A stretch of 64,000 nucleotides of DNA from Toxorhynchites rutilus septentrionalis (Eukaryota; Arthropoda; Insecta; Diptera; Culicidae), in contig NC_073746.1 of assembly GCF_029784135.1 (NCBI RefSeq), positions 75,693,542 to 75,757,541 on the forward strand. Reading direction: 5' to 3'. Both the position numbers and the translations under genes were made by a program. Positions 41,190 through 54,559 of the stretch are shown here, one piece after another. The notes beneath the pieces are model-generated. The model made no database searches and was not told where the DNA came from. It was given only the letters and a program-made list of their open reading frames with translations. How positions within the stretch are numbered: position 1 is the first letter of the stretch; each line of letters starts with the position of its first letter.

Positions 41190-42560
41190 GATCCGCCGTA
41201 GTCCCCTCATTGAGTATAAACAAGCCATTCGCAGATTTCAAATTACAGTATTCACATCAGTCATCTAGCTAGCGACCAGGCCGCAGCGAGACTTTCGAGA
41301 TTGATCTTTTCAAGGCCGAGAGTTTAGTTTAGTTTTACGTTTTAGTCTTTTTTAAGGCTAGAGACGAATGAAAGTCTCTATAATTCAAAACATCATCATC
41401 ATCATCGCCATCATTCAAGTCGTTTCGCACCAGCTATCAGACAGCAGTCAATCTTGATACTGGTGTCACCCACACATTTTGCTCGATTCTAAGGAAGAAC
41501 GAGGGATAGATATCGCCCAGTATGGTGCAATTTTGTTCGGTGTGGCAACCGCGTCGATTTGCATGCTGATTGGTGAAGAATGCCGCCGTATTTCTGCATC
41601 ACATCATATTTGAATCTGTACTGGGGTATTAATTTAAAATGTTTAATACAAGAGCGTTACGTTTGGAGTACAAATTTTTGAGGGTTAATACCTTTTTGTC
41701 GGTTGAACGAAGTGTGTAGTCAATCACTTCATTCGAAAGATAAAACGTGTATGAGTAATGCTGGTTACTTATTGACCAAAAACTTGATTCAATAGTTCAA
41801 AGCTGCTTCGAAATCGAACTATTGAAATCACAAACCAATATATAGTCACCTGCAGTTGCATTGTGTCGAGAAAAATGTCGCAATGCATGCTGAGCGCGTT
41901 ACGTTTATTGTTCTGAGTGTGTGTATTGTTCTCACGAGAACAAGAATGAATCATGAATCAACCATCATCAGTCTACAAAACTACAAGACTACAAAAATCT
42001 ACAAAACAACGCAAACCCATCGGTTCTTTTCAGGGCCACTAGAACCTTCGACTAAAGAGTTAAAGTTTCAAAACATTCTAAGAATCTATTTTATATTCAT
42101 TTTTGGTTGAAGCTGGATTCAATAGTGTGTTTGGATTTGTTTTGAATTGTAGAGGCTTCTAGCTTTCTCTGTTCATTCACCTCTACTCTTGAAAAAGACC
42201 AATTTGGAAAACCAAACCAAATAACTAGACCTTGAGAAACACCATCTGGAAACTATTACTACCGTTCGATCGCTAGCTGATCGCTAGATGACTGATAAAT
42301 CGTGAATAACTAATTTGTGATTTTTTTTCAATCAATCATTCAATTTTCGTGATTTCAATTGTTGTTTACAAGTTCAAAGTGACATAAGTTATTTTTCAGC
42401 GCTGTGAGTTGTGCTCTTTGGTGGAAAATTGAAGGTGAAAACTTGTTTCGATGCTATTGCTTTTGTCTCCGTCGTTCTGCATTTTCTGAGGTGTTTAGTT
42501 CTGCGTTGGAGATGTAATTTTGCTAGAAGATACTGAAAAACTACTGTTGTTGTAATTCGG
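41190..42560 (-). repeat. Cluster of dispersed repeats
   Basis: 41190-41420 (plus) matches 15160-15330. 41590-41900 is family R on the minus strand, with TATCTTTCGAATGAAGTGAT, complemented. 42110-42560 (minus) matches 14880-15340. The same neighbours therefore occur near 10.8-15.3 kb in another order. No gene seen. Confidence 0.5.
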
Positions 42561-42747
42561 ATTTTGAAAATTTTTGGATACCACTCTAGTGTCTCGCAAC
42601 ACATCTAAATTTGTATTGGCTACTATTGTGCGTATTTTTGGGACAATGAAGAGTGGATCAAACGAAATAAAGGAGTTAAAATTGGTATAGCCGAGCTGAG
42701 TGTTTCTTTTATAGTGCGATCCGAGATTTATCCCCTACACTACTTAG

Positions 42748-43515
42748 TAGGGCTCGGCAAAGTCATAGTCAACTGAGGATAGTCAGCTGACTATCTGACT
42801 AACCGTATCCGTATTCAGTCGGAAATGACTTTTGGCTTCTCCACGCAGTTTTTCCGCCAAAACGACTAAACAGTCAGTCGGGCGTTTAGTCGCTATCTCC
42901 CTCTACCGGCTCGACTGTATCATTTCATTCTTCCCAGTCGAATTGTCTTCATTGTATTTTGAAGTGACTTCCCACAAAACGAATTCCTCTCTCTCTCCCA
43001 TGTATAATTATGCATGCATCGACATACGATACAGGTGAGCTGGATTTTTTTTTGTATCGTTCACGATAATTACTCACACGTATAAAATAGCGTGCAGTGT
43101 GTGTGCGCGCTATTTTGCTCGCTATTTACTAATACTAATGCGAGGACCTATATAGCATACTTGATAAATGTCTACGTTCGTTGGTTTGAGATGACGATGG
43201 GTAGATAATAAACCGTCCATTGATGGGGTAACTACTTTTTTGCATCAGGAATCATGTTTTCGTGGAGGGAGGGAAGAAATGCGGATTGAAGTCAGTTGAA
43301 TGAAGAGGCAGATTTGTATTCATTAGTTGCGTCAGTTAAAATAACCACTGACTGGACTAGTTCGCCAGTCGTCCTCACTAGTCAACGCTAGTCAATTCAT
43401 TTCCTTGTCAAGTCACTTTTTGCTGACAGCGACTGCCGAAGCAGTTCTAGTCGCAGTGAAGCTACTGAGAGTAGAGTCGGTCTTCATTTTTCACCTTCGA
43501 AGATTTCGGACCCTG
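42748..43515. mobile_element. hAT-type MITE with 8-bp target duplication
   Basis: CTACTTAG lies at 42740-42747 and 43516-43523. The ends are TAGGGCTCGGCAAAGTC and, complemented, CAGGGTCCGAAATC, matching the hAT pattern (C/T)AGGG. The interior is rich in AGTCAGT/AGTCAACT motifs near both ends, possibly subterminal binding sites. No transposase. Confidence 0.85.
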
Positions 43516-43559
43516 CTACTTAGATATCCATGAAGTTCATCATTCCAGTTTCAGTGTAC

Positions 43560-43857
43560 TAGACAGCGGACAATCAACAATCTAATCTATTGCTTCGCGA
43601 AACGTTCGCACTCCTCCTCACTCACAGCATTCATTTATCGGCCTTTGTCTTTGATATCAAATATTTGTATCAAAGAGTTTTACTATTCACTTTCTTTCAT
43701 GTTTGTTCTCGCCAGCAATAACTTCATAGTTCTATGTTAACAATACGGTCGTTTATTGGACATCACCCTTCTTTATTTATTTATTTTTGCGGCCTGTGAC
43801 ACATGTTAACATGTGTTTGTGGACCATATGAAAAAAAAGGTTGAGTACCGCTGGCGT
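43560..43857 (-). mobile_element. hAT-like fragment without the SINE
   Basis: This is the reverse relative of 12952-13490. It ends, complemented, CAGCGGTACTCAACCTTTTT. It is uninterrupted where the other copy carries the SINE, so it serves as an empty-site paralogue. Confidence 0.55.
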
Positions 43858-43859
43858 AA

Positions 43860-46800
43860 ATGATTAACATAACGAAACAAATCGTTTAACATTTACGCAA
43901 AAGATAATTGTACCTATAGGAAACGTCTGACTGCTTTTCGCTCGTTATGTTTGTTATTGTAAAATAAACATCACCCGATAGTATTGAAATAATTCCACCA
44001 TGTCCAGTCCATGACAGAAGAATGCGTTTCAGTTTCTTCACATAATAGAGGGAAAATCGTTGAACTGCTCATTAATTTTACATTATATTTGCATCGAAAA
44101 CCATAACTGTCCGAATTGCTAATTAATTTGATCATCAAAATAAATAGTTTCGGCTTCAGAATCTGCCAGCTCAGCTTGACCTGCTAAGATAGCAGGATTC
44201 AATGGTCACTGAAATTTTACCTTCCTCCAAAACTTGTCGAGTAAGAATTTTAAAAAGATAACAAGATTTTTTTCCCCTTCTCGAGCCATTCCGACTAATG
44301 GTCGTCTACATTGCTAAAGATGTTCTCTCGCAACAGTGCTGGTCGGTGGCAGTATTTAAATAATCATTACGCTTTGTGTGTGTGTGCTCAAGTAATTTCT
44401 CGTCTGAATAATGGATGAACGACACTCTCTACGTTTGATGATGGTTCTTGCTCTGCTTTCCTTCTTCCGGCAGCAGCAGGAAAACTGTGCGTGTGGTTAA
44501 GACTCATCTGCAAAAGTAGAACCGAGGAAATCGATTGGAACAGCTTCCACGTCATCGCACACATCGAGCTGCAGAGAGTCGGGTCGTCGACTCTATCGAG
44601 GGATAGTAATTCCAACAGTTGATGATAACGCTAGGTAGATTGATGCTGATGCTGAGGCCAAAATTTGATGTTTCATGAGCTCATGGGCAGACAAAGATTA
44701 CACGGAATTGTACCATTTGTTCGCTTCTAACTGCAGTGTAGACCTCCGAAATGAGGTGAAGTGAAACCAATCGATACCAGAAATCATTAGAACTTGTAAC
44801 GCATTGCCTCGTTTGATTCAATGTCTAGCAGCGCATACGGTGGATATTCTCGCTGAATGAATATGTAACTTTTGGTAGAAACAATTATTGTGTTGGTTAC
44901 CAGACTCTTTTGATGTTGACAGCTGATAACCTTAGAACAATAGGTTAAAATGATTGCTTTGGAAACCCTGGTACAGGAAAGAATGAAATACACAACTGAT
45001 GAATAAACAAGGAGACGATGTGAAAATGTTTGTCCTATATACCACATCTCCCGAGGGAACTTTTTACAAGGATACACCACCCAGTATAGGATACAACATG
45101 ATTCATGTTATATGCAGTTTTCTCGTTTTCCCGTGTTTTTTTTCTCTTTGTTCAGATCGAGATGAGTCGTGTGTTATCTGCTGTCGGGGGTCATTACGAG
45201 GTGAACTGGATTGCTTCCATGCCAACGAATCGTCTCCAAAAAGCTAGCGGCGTGCAAGCAAGCAAATTATGTGCGCTTGGGCTGAATAATTAATTTCTGG
45301 TTATTTGGGATGACAATTAAAACCAAATTACTGTTGTCGTGGAGTGTTCGCGGTTTCGGAGTATTTTTTGTTCTCTTATTCGGTAGCTAATGGCTTGGGC
45401 AGAACGCTTCTAGGGCATGTGTTCAATTATGGCTAATGACGGTCAACCGAACCAGCTCATTGCAGCATTGGGATACATTTAAATTTCACTTGTACTTGTA
45501 TTGACCTATCGACGAACGTCTACCTTAAGGGGAGACGTATGTCTGGAAGATCGAAGAAAAATGAATTTTCGTGATTTTTTTGATGTTATGAACAAAGTAA
45601 AGTGTTCGGGTATTTTGGTTATTGTTTAAAGTATATTTGAAGATGTATCCCCCATTTTTTAGTGTACGAATAATGATTATTACGCTGTTGACGGCTGGAT
45701 GCTTAGATGCTGCCTGAAAATCGTTACCTTGCTGGTAATATCGCTGGTAGTAAGCCAAATCGGTGTAGTAGATGTTCTCAAAAAATCATATTTCGCCGTT
45801 TGAAATTAGTTAATGTTGTAAAATAATAACAAATTTAGGATATAGGGTAACTCGCCGAATGTTGAACGCTTAAGCTAGGTATGTTCAAATATTCTTGATT
45901 CAGTGTTGTTCAGTGTTGAAAAAAGTCATCTTCGCTAAGCTCAAATGCATAGATTTTCGGGCTAGGTTGCATCGAAAACCTATATATTCCATAAGAAAAT
46001 CAAAATGACAGATCCAGACAACCAGTGAATATGAACAAATGAACTTTTGTTCTTCAATATGTTTTGAAGTTTATTTTTCCACCCAGTGTTATTTTCATCT
46101 CGATTTTTCAAGATGCCATATTTGAATTTCATTTTAGCCAAATGATTTTCAGCTGGCTAAAATTACTTTTAACCTGAGGCAGCCGTGTGCGGTTGGTTTT
46201 TATTTATGCCGTTGTTACCGTCTCGGCAAACAAAATCATGTGCAATTTCTTGCAAAGTTCATTTCGTCGAACTCTGGCCGTTTTGTTCTCTAAACGGTCC
46301 AGCCTGATAATTGTTCTATTTTTGAATTTTGATTCCAAATCAATGCCAGAACGAATATCGTTTCGAATGTGATGAATATCAATTTGTTGCTTTTGATGTT
46401 CAAAGTATAAATAACAGCGAAGTTATGAACCCCATTCAATGCCGCATTTTTTTAGTAGACTTTATACTATCGAAGAGAATACCACCTTCTGTCGGTACAT
46501 GACAATCTGAGTTTAATCCGTTTAATTATTTTGTAATGCGAATAAAAGTTTGAAATCGTATCAGTCGTTGTCTCTTCTACCTCTAAGATCCCGAAGATAT
46601 AACAAGTATAGTCGCATATTCAAAATTATGAAAGGATAAAATTGAGTATGCTCACATATATTAAATTGTTTACAAAAGTGGACGTTTCAGTTACATCGGA
46701 GTGTTGTCTTTGGTATATTTTTCATTTGTTGATTTGCACACTAGAAAACACCAACATAATTAAATTTCAACTGCAGTTTTATTTACACTTGCACATTTTT

Positions 46801-47540
46801 AAACAAAAACGTTATATCATATTCTTCAAAAATTTCTGGCTCCCCGTCTAATGGAACAAACAATTTGAGGTTATGGGAGTGTTCGACAAATGGAATATGA
46901 GATGAAAAATAACAGCATCTAAAAATGTATTATTCATATAATATTTTAGTGTAACAGGACCCCGGATGATTGAAGAACTGTTGAAACATTTTGTCAGGCA
47001 TTGTGGAAAAATAGTGGCAGTGAAATAGTCGCAGCTGTTTTTATTATAAAGCATATTTTGAGGGTGCACTTTCTTATTTCAATTTTTTTTTAAATTGCAG
47101 TGTAAAATGATCATTGATTATACAATATTTTAATAGCATTTTTCAAAGGTAAGGGTTATGTAAATGTTATTAACTAGGCAACATAACATGTGTAACTATC
47201 AAACGCAGATGTTTTTGAAGATAGTGTTCGGAAAACAACAATTGAAATTGATTTCTAGCTAGAATTCCTCAGACTGTTCAACATTCGAAAAGTATTCAAT
47301 AATTAGCGAGGTACCCTAAATATCTAAAGCATTTTCAGTCAAAATTGTTTGCAGAATCCATTTTTTTAACTAAATTTAGTTATAGCTTTTTCTCCTGTGT
47401 TTTTATCTATAGCATAATTGTTACAGTAGAAATATAGATTATGCATAGAATTCCGCATGAAAAAGTTGTGAATGTAATTTTTTGTCAGGATAACTGTTGT
47501 CACGTTATACGTTATAATATGTTGTTTAGATGTGCTTTGA
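43860..47540. other. AT-rich stretch, no confident gene
   Basis: Frames are short. A candidate exon at 45156-45293 is listed separately. No repeat family was recognised apart from simple A/T runs. Confidence 0.3.
45156..45293 (+). other. Candidate terminal exon
   Basis: A strong acceptor (GTTTTTTTTCTCTTTGTTCAG) is followed by 45 open codons (IEMSRVLSAVGGHYEVNWIA through LCALGLNN) and a TAA. Base composition is richer in GC than the surroundings. The protein is not recognised and no partner exon was found, so this may be chance. Confidence 0.2.
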
Positions 47541-47544
47541 CAGT

Positions 47545-47572
47545 TATGTATTATGTATTATGTATTATGTAT
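47545..47572 (+). repeat. Microsatellite (TATGTAT)4
   Basis: Four perfect 7-bp units, followed by TAC. Confidence 0.95.
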
Positions 47573-47849
47573 TACGATTTATTACATTAAATGAGCTGAA
47601 AAATGACAGACGTTTTATACATATCATTTGTATAATATATATGCTAGAGCCAATATGAGCGAGTGAAACAGGAGACACATTTAAATGAAAACAAATGAAA
47701 ACTTTTCGTATAGTTGTCAAATACACGGCCCAGACAGAGAAAGATATATTCTCGTTCATGTTCTTCTTTATCGTCCTAGAAAACACCTTCCAACTTCATT
47801 TTATGATGAGGTGTATTATTATCACGCTTCTTTATAATAGCGCTGGCAA

Positions 47850-48330
47850 GATTTCATCTACCTTGGCTCGTAGTAACTGACAACGATAACAGCCGTGAAA
47901 TAAGACACATTATCATCAGAAGTCGTGCCTACTATGGGCTCCACAAATCCCTAGGGCTTCAACTCCGTACGAGGTGCACCATATGTACAAATTTCTTCTA
48001 CGACCGATAGTCCTCTATGGGTACGAAGTATGGAGGATGCTCGAAGAGGACGTGCAAGTACTTGGTGCGGTGTACAGGAAAATGGACATAACTCTGTGGC
48101 CATCCCAGCTTCCAGAAAGTTGCCAAAACTGGACGAGTGCGACGGGCGGAACATTGTTGTTAGAATGCCGGAGAACAGCCCCGCAGAGATGGTTCTCGCA
48201 TCGGACCCGGTGGGAACAGGAAGAAGAGGAGTCTGTCGAGCGAGGTGGTTGACTTAGATGGAGACCAGGGATGTAGAATCATTGTAAATAAATAACTACA
48301 TAGATAAATGAATAAATGAGAGGCGCTTAT
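47850..48330 (+). mobile_element. RTE-clade LINE 3' end
   Basis: The plus strand reads, across frameshifts, SRAYYGLHKSLGLQLRTRCT, VLYGYEVWRMLEEDVQVLGA, VQENGHNS and MVLASDPVGTGRRGVCRARW, then a TAAATAAATAAC-type tail. This is the C-terminal part of an RTE (JAM1-like) polymerase ORF plus its 3' tail. The same protein region occurs at 53180-52829 on the minus strand. Confidence 0.8.
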
Positions 48331-48890
48331 AGCCGAGAAAGCATAGCTCATTCTCGTGTCTTTGAGATAACGTGATTGGGAAAAAGCGCATTACAATGGG
48401 GCAACCTATACATTATAATATTTGGCTAGCTCAGTGGTACTGATTTGTTGTATCTCAGGGCCGGCTCATTCACCTATGAACGTGTGGACTGACGAATACT
48501 ACGGAAACTGATGAACCTTGAATTTGATAGAGAATTTCATCGTAATAAGAACAGAATGGTAAGTATATACATTTATTTATTACATTTTATTTTCTATTCA
48601 AGCAAGTAAATTAGTGAATCGCTGTGATCGAGCAGGAACAGGTTGAATCCAGGTAAGTATTTGATTTGGTGATAAGAAGAGAGAGCTTTTTTCTGGTTTC
48701 CTTACCATCTTGAACCAACTCACGGTGCCCACACACGGGGGTCAGTCTTATAGATCATAGTGACGAAGAGCGGGGGCTAGACTTAAACAGACATCATTGC
48801 ACTGCGACCTCTGAAACTTTCTACCGAATACGTGTGGCGCAGCGATTGTCACCAGTCCTACGGGATTCGTGGCCCCTCATGGTACACAAC

Positions 48891-49292
48891 GGGCCTGTTT
48901 CTCGAATACACTTCACGGTGGAAACGAAATAAACGGCACGCCATTGAACTACGATTTACGAGTTAGTGAAGTGTCGAAGATAATAATGATAATAATGATA
49001 ATAATCAGATAATAATGAGAATGAGAAATTTTCAAATAAAAAATCATTAATGAAAATTAACTTCTTCCTTTCAAACTGGTATTTAATGTGAGTGGAAAAC
49101 TTTGTTTTCTTCATGTGATATAATAATCTCATACAAAAATTTCATCTGAAGATCATTTGATATTATAATGATAAGTTTAGTGGGAAACTTATCTCGTATC
49201 CAGATGTCGACACCGTACCGTTGCCATCGCGGATACGTTTTTTTTCGTTTCCACCGTGAAGGGTATTATAAGTGTATTCGAGAATCAGGCCC
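48891..49292. mobile_element. 402-bp MITE
   Basis: AAC lies on both sides (48888-48890, 49293-49295). The ends are inverted over about 45 bp: GGGCCTGTTTCTCGAATACA at the left and GGGCCTGATTCTCGAATACA (complemented) at the right, both continuing to TTCACGGTGGAAACGAAA. The interior includes an AATAATGAT microsatellite near 48980. A three-base duplication suggests Harbinger-type mobilisation. Confidence 0.85.
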
Positions 49293-49385
49293 AACATCTT
49301 ATTTAGAGTAACGCGTCAGGTGGGACTTTTGTTATTTATCAACCTATTTGTTGTGAGCACGGTTCAACATTTTCAATAACGAAAC

Positions 49386-49700
49386 ATGAGAATGGACTCT
49401 CCTCTCAGTCAATTCGCTTCGAGTTGGACTGCATCGGCATTCACCGTCAACATAACTGGTCCATCAGTTATCCTCGCTCTTAACGTTCGTAACGCCCCCA
49501 AACGTACCCCAGACACGGCCAATCGAATCGTATTGGGTGATACTGTCCCAGTCAATGTACGAAAATGGTCGAGAAGCCACCACAGCAACATCTTAAATCC
49601 CGTGTTATCAAATGTGCCAAAAAAGGTGGTCCAGACCGTGATGGCGAGGTTTCCGGGAATCTTGAGGAAGATTGAAGATAAAGGGACACTATCTGTCTAA
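49386..49700 (+). CDS. Hypothetical 104-aa ORF
   Basis: The frame starts ATGAGAATGG and encodes a basic protein (VPVNVRKWSRSHHSN, KKVVQTVMARFPGILRK) without transmembrane segments or a known motif. An AATAAA follows 48 bp after the stop (49748-49753). GC content is higher than the flanks. I do not recognise it. It could be an orphan gene, a transposon-derived ORF or chance. Confidence 0.25.
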   Translation: MRMDSPLSQFASSWTASAFTVNITGPSVILALNVRNAPKRTPDTANRIVLGDTVPVNVRKWSRSHHSNILNPVLSNVPKKVVQTVMARFPGILRKIEDKGTLSV

Positions 49701-49759
49701 TTGTTTCACACCTCAGTCGCAGTCGCATTTTGTATTTGTAAAAATGCAATAAACAGTTG

Positions 49760-52700
49760 AATTACCGAACGTTTTTTCCCGCTACCCACTACTCCGCTAC
49801 TTATGACTCCGAAAATATTATAATACATGGTAGCATTTCGAGATCAGAAAAACAAGCATCATCATCCTAATATTCCGTACATAATTCTATTGCCTCTTGT
49901 TGGATATTCACATTGGAATTCATCTTGTTCTTCGTTCATTTATGGTAGGCTGGCAGAATGGTAAGAATTTATAGGTAAGGAATACCCATGCAAGTTAAAC
50001 GTGTTGAATATCAACAATGCATTCGTTATGAACTTTTATTGGTTTTCAAAAAATAATTGGAAAAGGCATGTAGGATGTTTGTCAGATTTCACCTAGGAAT
50101 CATCTACTTTGAAAACTAAACAATGATTGTACAATTTTCGACATTTGATGTTTTACGCCTATTATGACTCTGGGTAATTTTGTAGCACAGTACAATTTGA
50201 GCTATAAATAGAATCTGGTTGGAAAGTTAATGCCCACTGTCGTTCATGACTCGTTCAGAACGAGTTGGGATGAAATAACATCCCATAGCACATCTCGTTT
50301 CGTACCTTCGGCAGAACATGAAATGCAAAAAAAGAGCTCGTTTGCTACTCGCACATACATATAACACACACGTGAGGTTGCATCTGCTAGTCGAAATCGA
50401 ATGTAAAAAACGCTTTCCCGATTTTATGCGCAACTGAAAGATCTAAAACAAGGTGATTCTCACGTTTTGGACCGAACACAACGTGACAAATGGTGGACGT
50501 ACCAGGTGAAAAAAATGGTTTTATGTTGGGTGCCAATGGACGAAAAAAAACATTATAGTCGACCTTTCCAGTGGCAGATCGTGATAGAGAAAATTCATGC
50601 ACTATAGCTTTGGCAAAGTGTATCGTGATGTTACTCGGGTGTCCTTGCATTCACTGAGGAGGGTTTTGAAGTAAAAAAAATAACATCTACTTTATTATGT
50701 TCAAATACAGCAGTGTTTTTCGTTTCAGCTTCCAGAATTAATACAATCTTTAGTCAATTTGTCAGATGAGAATTTGAAATTAATACATCTTTTCGCTTCA
50801 TGAACTTTCCGGGCGCTATTACACTGACGGCGGCTCGAATTCCTTCTGCGAAATTTGTCCAACTTCATTCCAAATTCCGAAAAAAATACTCAAGCATCTT
50901 CATTTTGAAGATTGTCTCGAACGGAGCGCTTCATTGTGTGTGGCATTGGGGTATGGTATACGAGCCATTATGCCTGCAGTACTGTCGTCAAATGGAAACA
51001 ACCTAACCCACCATCTGCAAGCCAGCTTCGCAAAGTTTGACTATATAAATTAGTTTTCCACTCGCTGTATATTTTTTCTTCTCCGGTGAGCCTTGAATGA
51101 GTGAAAACTGTGTATCGCGCGGCCTGACACCATTATCTGCAGCTTGATAACGCTCTTACACCCCAATGGAATGTTCATTGACGTGTTTTCATTGGGGGTC
51201 AACAGTTGAGCCATGCCGTGACAATTTTAGCATTAACAGAAACATCAATAGTATCAGTTTCTGCTGTTAGCTCAGTCCATGGAACTTCTGCCTCGACAAT
51301 CAGAGCTAAAACATCTACTGGAGTGTGTTACATTAGTATATACGAAGGCGAAAATATCTAAACCAGGAGAAACCACCACCGAAACGACATCTCAAATCTC
51401 TTGCTCTCATGTTTGTGCGGAGGGGTTTCTCTTTTTTGGTGAATATCGTTGGATAGCTGATGCTTTCGCTTGACTATCAGAATCGTACGAGGGATTTATC
51501 TCGTGCACCTTGATGTGGAGGCTAGAACGTATCACCTTTGGTTGCTCGTGTGATACATCTAGTTAAATGTAAAATATATCCTGTTGTAAATATTCTAGCT
51601 GCTTCTTTTGCCAAATTCATTTTCACATCGCTTCTCCGATTTGATCAATCGGTTTCCTCCAACCTTTCCTCCAACAACATAATTGGGCACGTAATGAGTA
51701 TTTGGCTAAAGTTTATCTATCTCGGCACATCAAAACTACAACATATATTTGTAAGTAAGCCGCATCCGGTCTCGTCAAAACATTGTAACCGTGTTTTTTG
51801 TGGCATATTGGACGTTCAACGTTCCATGCAGCTTGTCTTTAAATCTTGGATTGAGTCAGATGTTTGTTCAACTAGACACTAGGTCCACAAGATTTCTACT
51901 TGTTTATGAATTCTCACGGTCAAGAAGAAATTGGTGTATGCGGGTGCGTCTCGAGCTTGTAAGTATATTGGGTCATTCAAAAAGTATCGATGGGTTTTTC
52001 TTCAATTTTTGAATCCAAATACACGCTCTTTATGCATCAGTTATCTTCTGGCAGCTTGTAGGCCGGGTTTCTGCGTCTTGAGTTTACTCACAGCATCCAT
52101 CCCGTGATTTCAATTTTTTTCTGTGTGTTTCAGCTGCGCATTCGCCTTTTCTATAATATAAACACACAGAAAGCGCATTCCTTCAAGAATTTTACAAATT
52201 CTCAAATCAGTATAAAAGTCCCCACAGACTGCAGACATTTTATCGATCAATAGTTTGGTAGGCTTTTCAATCAGTACAGAGAGGTATGCATCTGCGCATA
52301 TTATATCGATTCAGTATCGACTGATAAAAAAGTTTGATGGGCTTCCCGATTGCCTTCAAACTAAGGTAACCAGACTGTTTGGTTGGCTCGGTATGCGCAC
52401 TGTAACCTAATCCTAATCCCAATCTTGGGTATTATGTTGTTCTTTTCATGTTGCAAACAAGGAAGAAGTGTTTCATTTGATAGTTCTTTTAGTTTCGTTC
52501 TTTGGAATTTGTCTTCTATTAACCCGATGAACATGCTATCCATATTCAGTAAGTGATTAAGGAACTAGTGTTGAATAAGTGATTTTTACTGAAACTTGAA
52601 ACTATGAAGTTAATTTTTGTCTAGCCTTGAAAAAGTACAATTGGAAGATGGTCAATATCGTTCGCTAACTAGGCTGGGAAACCCAGCCTTCGAATAATTG

Positions 52701-52800
52701 TGAAAACATAGTTATTTTTTTATAACATCGAATTGTATCCAAATGCCACACATCTTTTGACACTGCATTTTATTTGTTTATTTAATTGGCTTTCCGTTCT
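49760..52800. other. AT-rich stretch, no gene seen
   Basis: At 51966 TTGGGTCATTCAAAAAGTAT resembles a mariner terminal repeat. A perfect short hairpin GGCTGGGAAACCCAGCC lies at 52671-52687. Nothing codes convincingly. Confidence 0.35.
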
Positions 52801-52828
52801 ACGACAAGGCTTGATGAAAAATATTCCT

Positions 52829-54450
52829 TCAAATCACTCGGTTGTGAGCTGCCGATCTCCAATTTCTTGGGCATCGCGAATTCGCCGCCAGATCTCGCTC
52901 CACCTGGTCCAACCATCTAGCTCGCTGTGCTGCTGGTCGTCTTGTACCTAGCGGATTTGAGGCAAACACCATCTTCGTAGGGTAGTTGTTCAGCATTCTT
53001 GTAACATGCTCGGCCCACCGTATCCGTCCAGCTTTAACCACCTTTTGGATACTGGGTTCGCCGAAGAGCTGTGCGAGTTCATCGTTCATCATTCGCTTGC
53101 ATACTCCGTTCTCCTGCACGCCGCCGAAGATCGTTCTAAGCACTCGTCTTTCTAAAACTCCGAGCACTCGCAGGTCCTCCTCGAGCATTGTCCACGTCTC
53201 ATAAGGTTCATAAGGTTGACGTCTAGATGGTGCCTCTTGCGAAAATCTACTTGACTATCACATAGCACCATCTTTCAATGGATATGTGTCAAAATTTGAC
53301 AACAATCAGTCGATTGGTTCGTGAGTTACAGCATTAAGAGTGAAGCAACTTTTGTTTTTGTAAAAAATGGAAAAATCACCAATCAATGAAAACGATGGCA
53401 AAATTGCATAAATTGGGCTCCGAATTGCTTCCGCATCCACCGTATTCTCCAGATCTGGCCCCAGCTCGCTGGTAAGAAATTTAAGACCGATGATGAAGTG
53501 ATTACCGAAACTGAGGCCTATTTTGAGGAAAACCGAAAGAGTACTAAAAAAATGGTATCAAGTTGCAAGATCGCTACAATCGCTGTATCGCCCTCGAAAG
53601 CAATTATGTTGAATAATAAAATTTAATTTTGCAAAAAAACAGTTTTACTGTGTTACCTTATAAAATTTTCAGCCGAACTGTTACACATTGTATTTTGGCT
53701 AAGTCTGTTCGATCGCAATTGCTTGTGAAGCCCATAGTAGACATGACTTCCGCTTATAATACATCTACCTTCGCTGCTTCGCGTTTTAGTCAGGTGTACG
53801 CTTCAGCCACTACCGCAAATTTTCTGCCGACAATATCCATTTCATCAACAAAGCAGATGAACTGACTTGATTTGTTGAAAATCGTGCCTCTCGTGTTTAT
53901 ATCCGCTTGGTTCATAACACCCTGTACCGCTATGTTGAACAGCAAGCAAGAGAGGCCATCACCTTGCCGAAGCCTCCTGTGGGATACGAATGAACTAAAC
54001 AGTCCGCCCGAACTCCGCACACTGCACTGCGTACCATCCGTCGTAGTTTTAATCAGTCTAATCAGCTTCCCGGGAAAGCCGTTCTCGTCCAAAATTTTCC
54101 ATAGCTCTTCGCGGTCGATGGTATCATACGCTGCTTTGAAATCGATGAACATGTGGGGAGTCTGTATCCACGGCCTTTCTGGAGGATCTGTCGCCACGTG
54201 AAAGTTTGGTCCGTCGTTGACTGTATTCAACGAAGCCGGTCTGACTTCCCACAAATCTGTTCGCAATTGGTCGGCGGAAAATAATTTGAGATAGAAAATT
54301 TGGCAGCATTGAGGACGGTGATTGCACGATAGTTCTCCTCACAGTCCAGCTTGTCGCCCTTTTTGTAGATCGGGCAGATAACCCCATCCTTCCACTCCTC
54401 CGGCAGTTGATCTGCATCGTAAATTCTCACAATCAGCCGATGCAGACAAA
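52829..54450 (-). pseudogene. RTE-clade LINE polymerase, decayed and interrupted
   Basis: Minus-strand order is [20 protein letters not shown] (54400), DFKAAYDTIDREELW, SGGLFSSFVSHRRLRQGDGL, LLFNIAVQGVM and FICFVDEMDIVGR (53850), then an insertion at 53225-53681, then LEEDLRVLGVLERRVLRTIF through LGTRRPAAQRARWLDQVERD (53180-52850). The catalytic FADD box reads FVDE, so one Asp is lost. Frameshifts are frequent. It is a JAM1-like RTE copy, inactive. Confidence 0.85.
53225..53681 (+). mobile_element. Internally deleted mariner inside the RTE copy
   Basis: The plus strand has a start-like MEKSPINEND, then directly the C-terminal KLHKLGSELLPHPPYSPDLA followed by frameshifted remains ending YNRCIALESNYVE. 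The middle of the transposase is missing. The right end reads TTTTCAGCCGAACTGT before TA (53682-53683). The left terminal repeat was not identified. The motifs fit the irritans (Himar-like) subfamily. Confidence 0.75.
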
Positions 54451-54559
54451 TGGTCAGCTTCTCCGGGCTGACATCACATGTATATGATGTCTATTAGTGA
54501 CACATACCGAAGCATGTGGAACCAATAATAGCTAAGCACTGTGTATAATCATACCCAAG

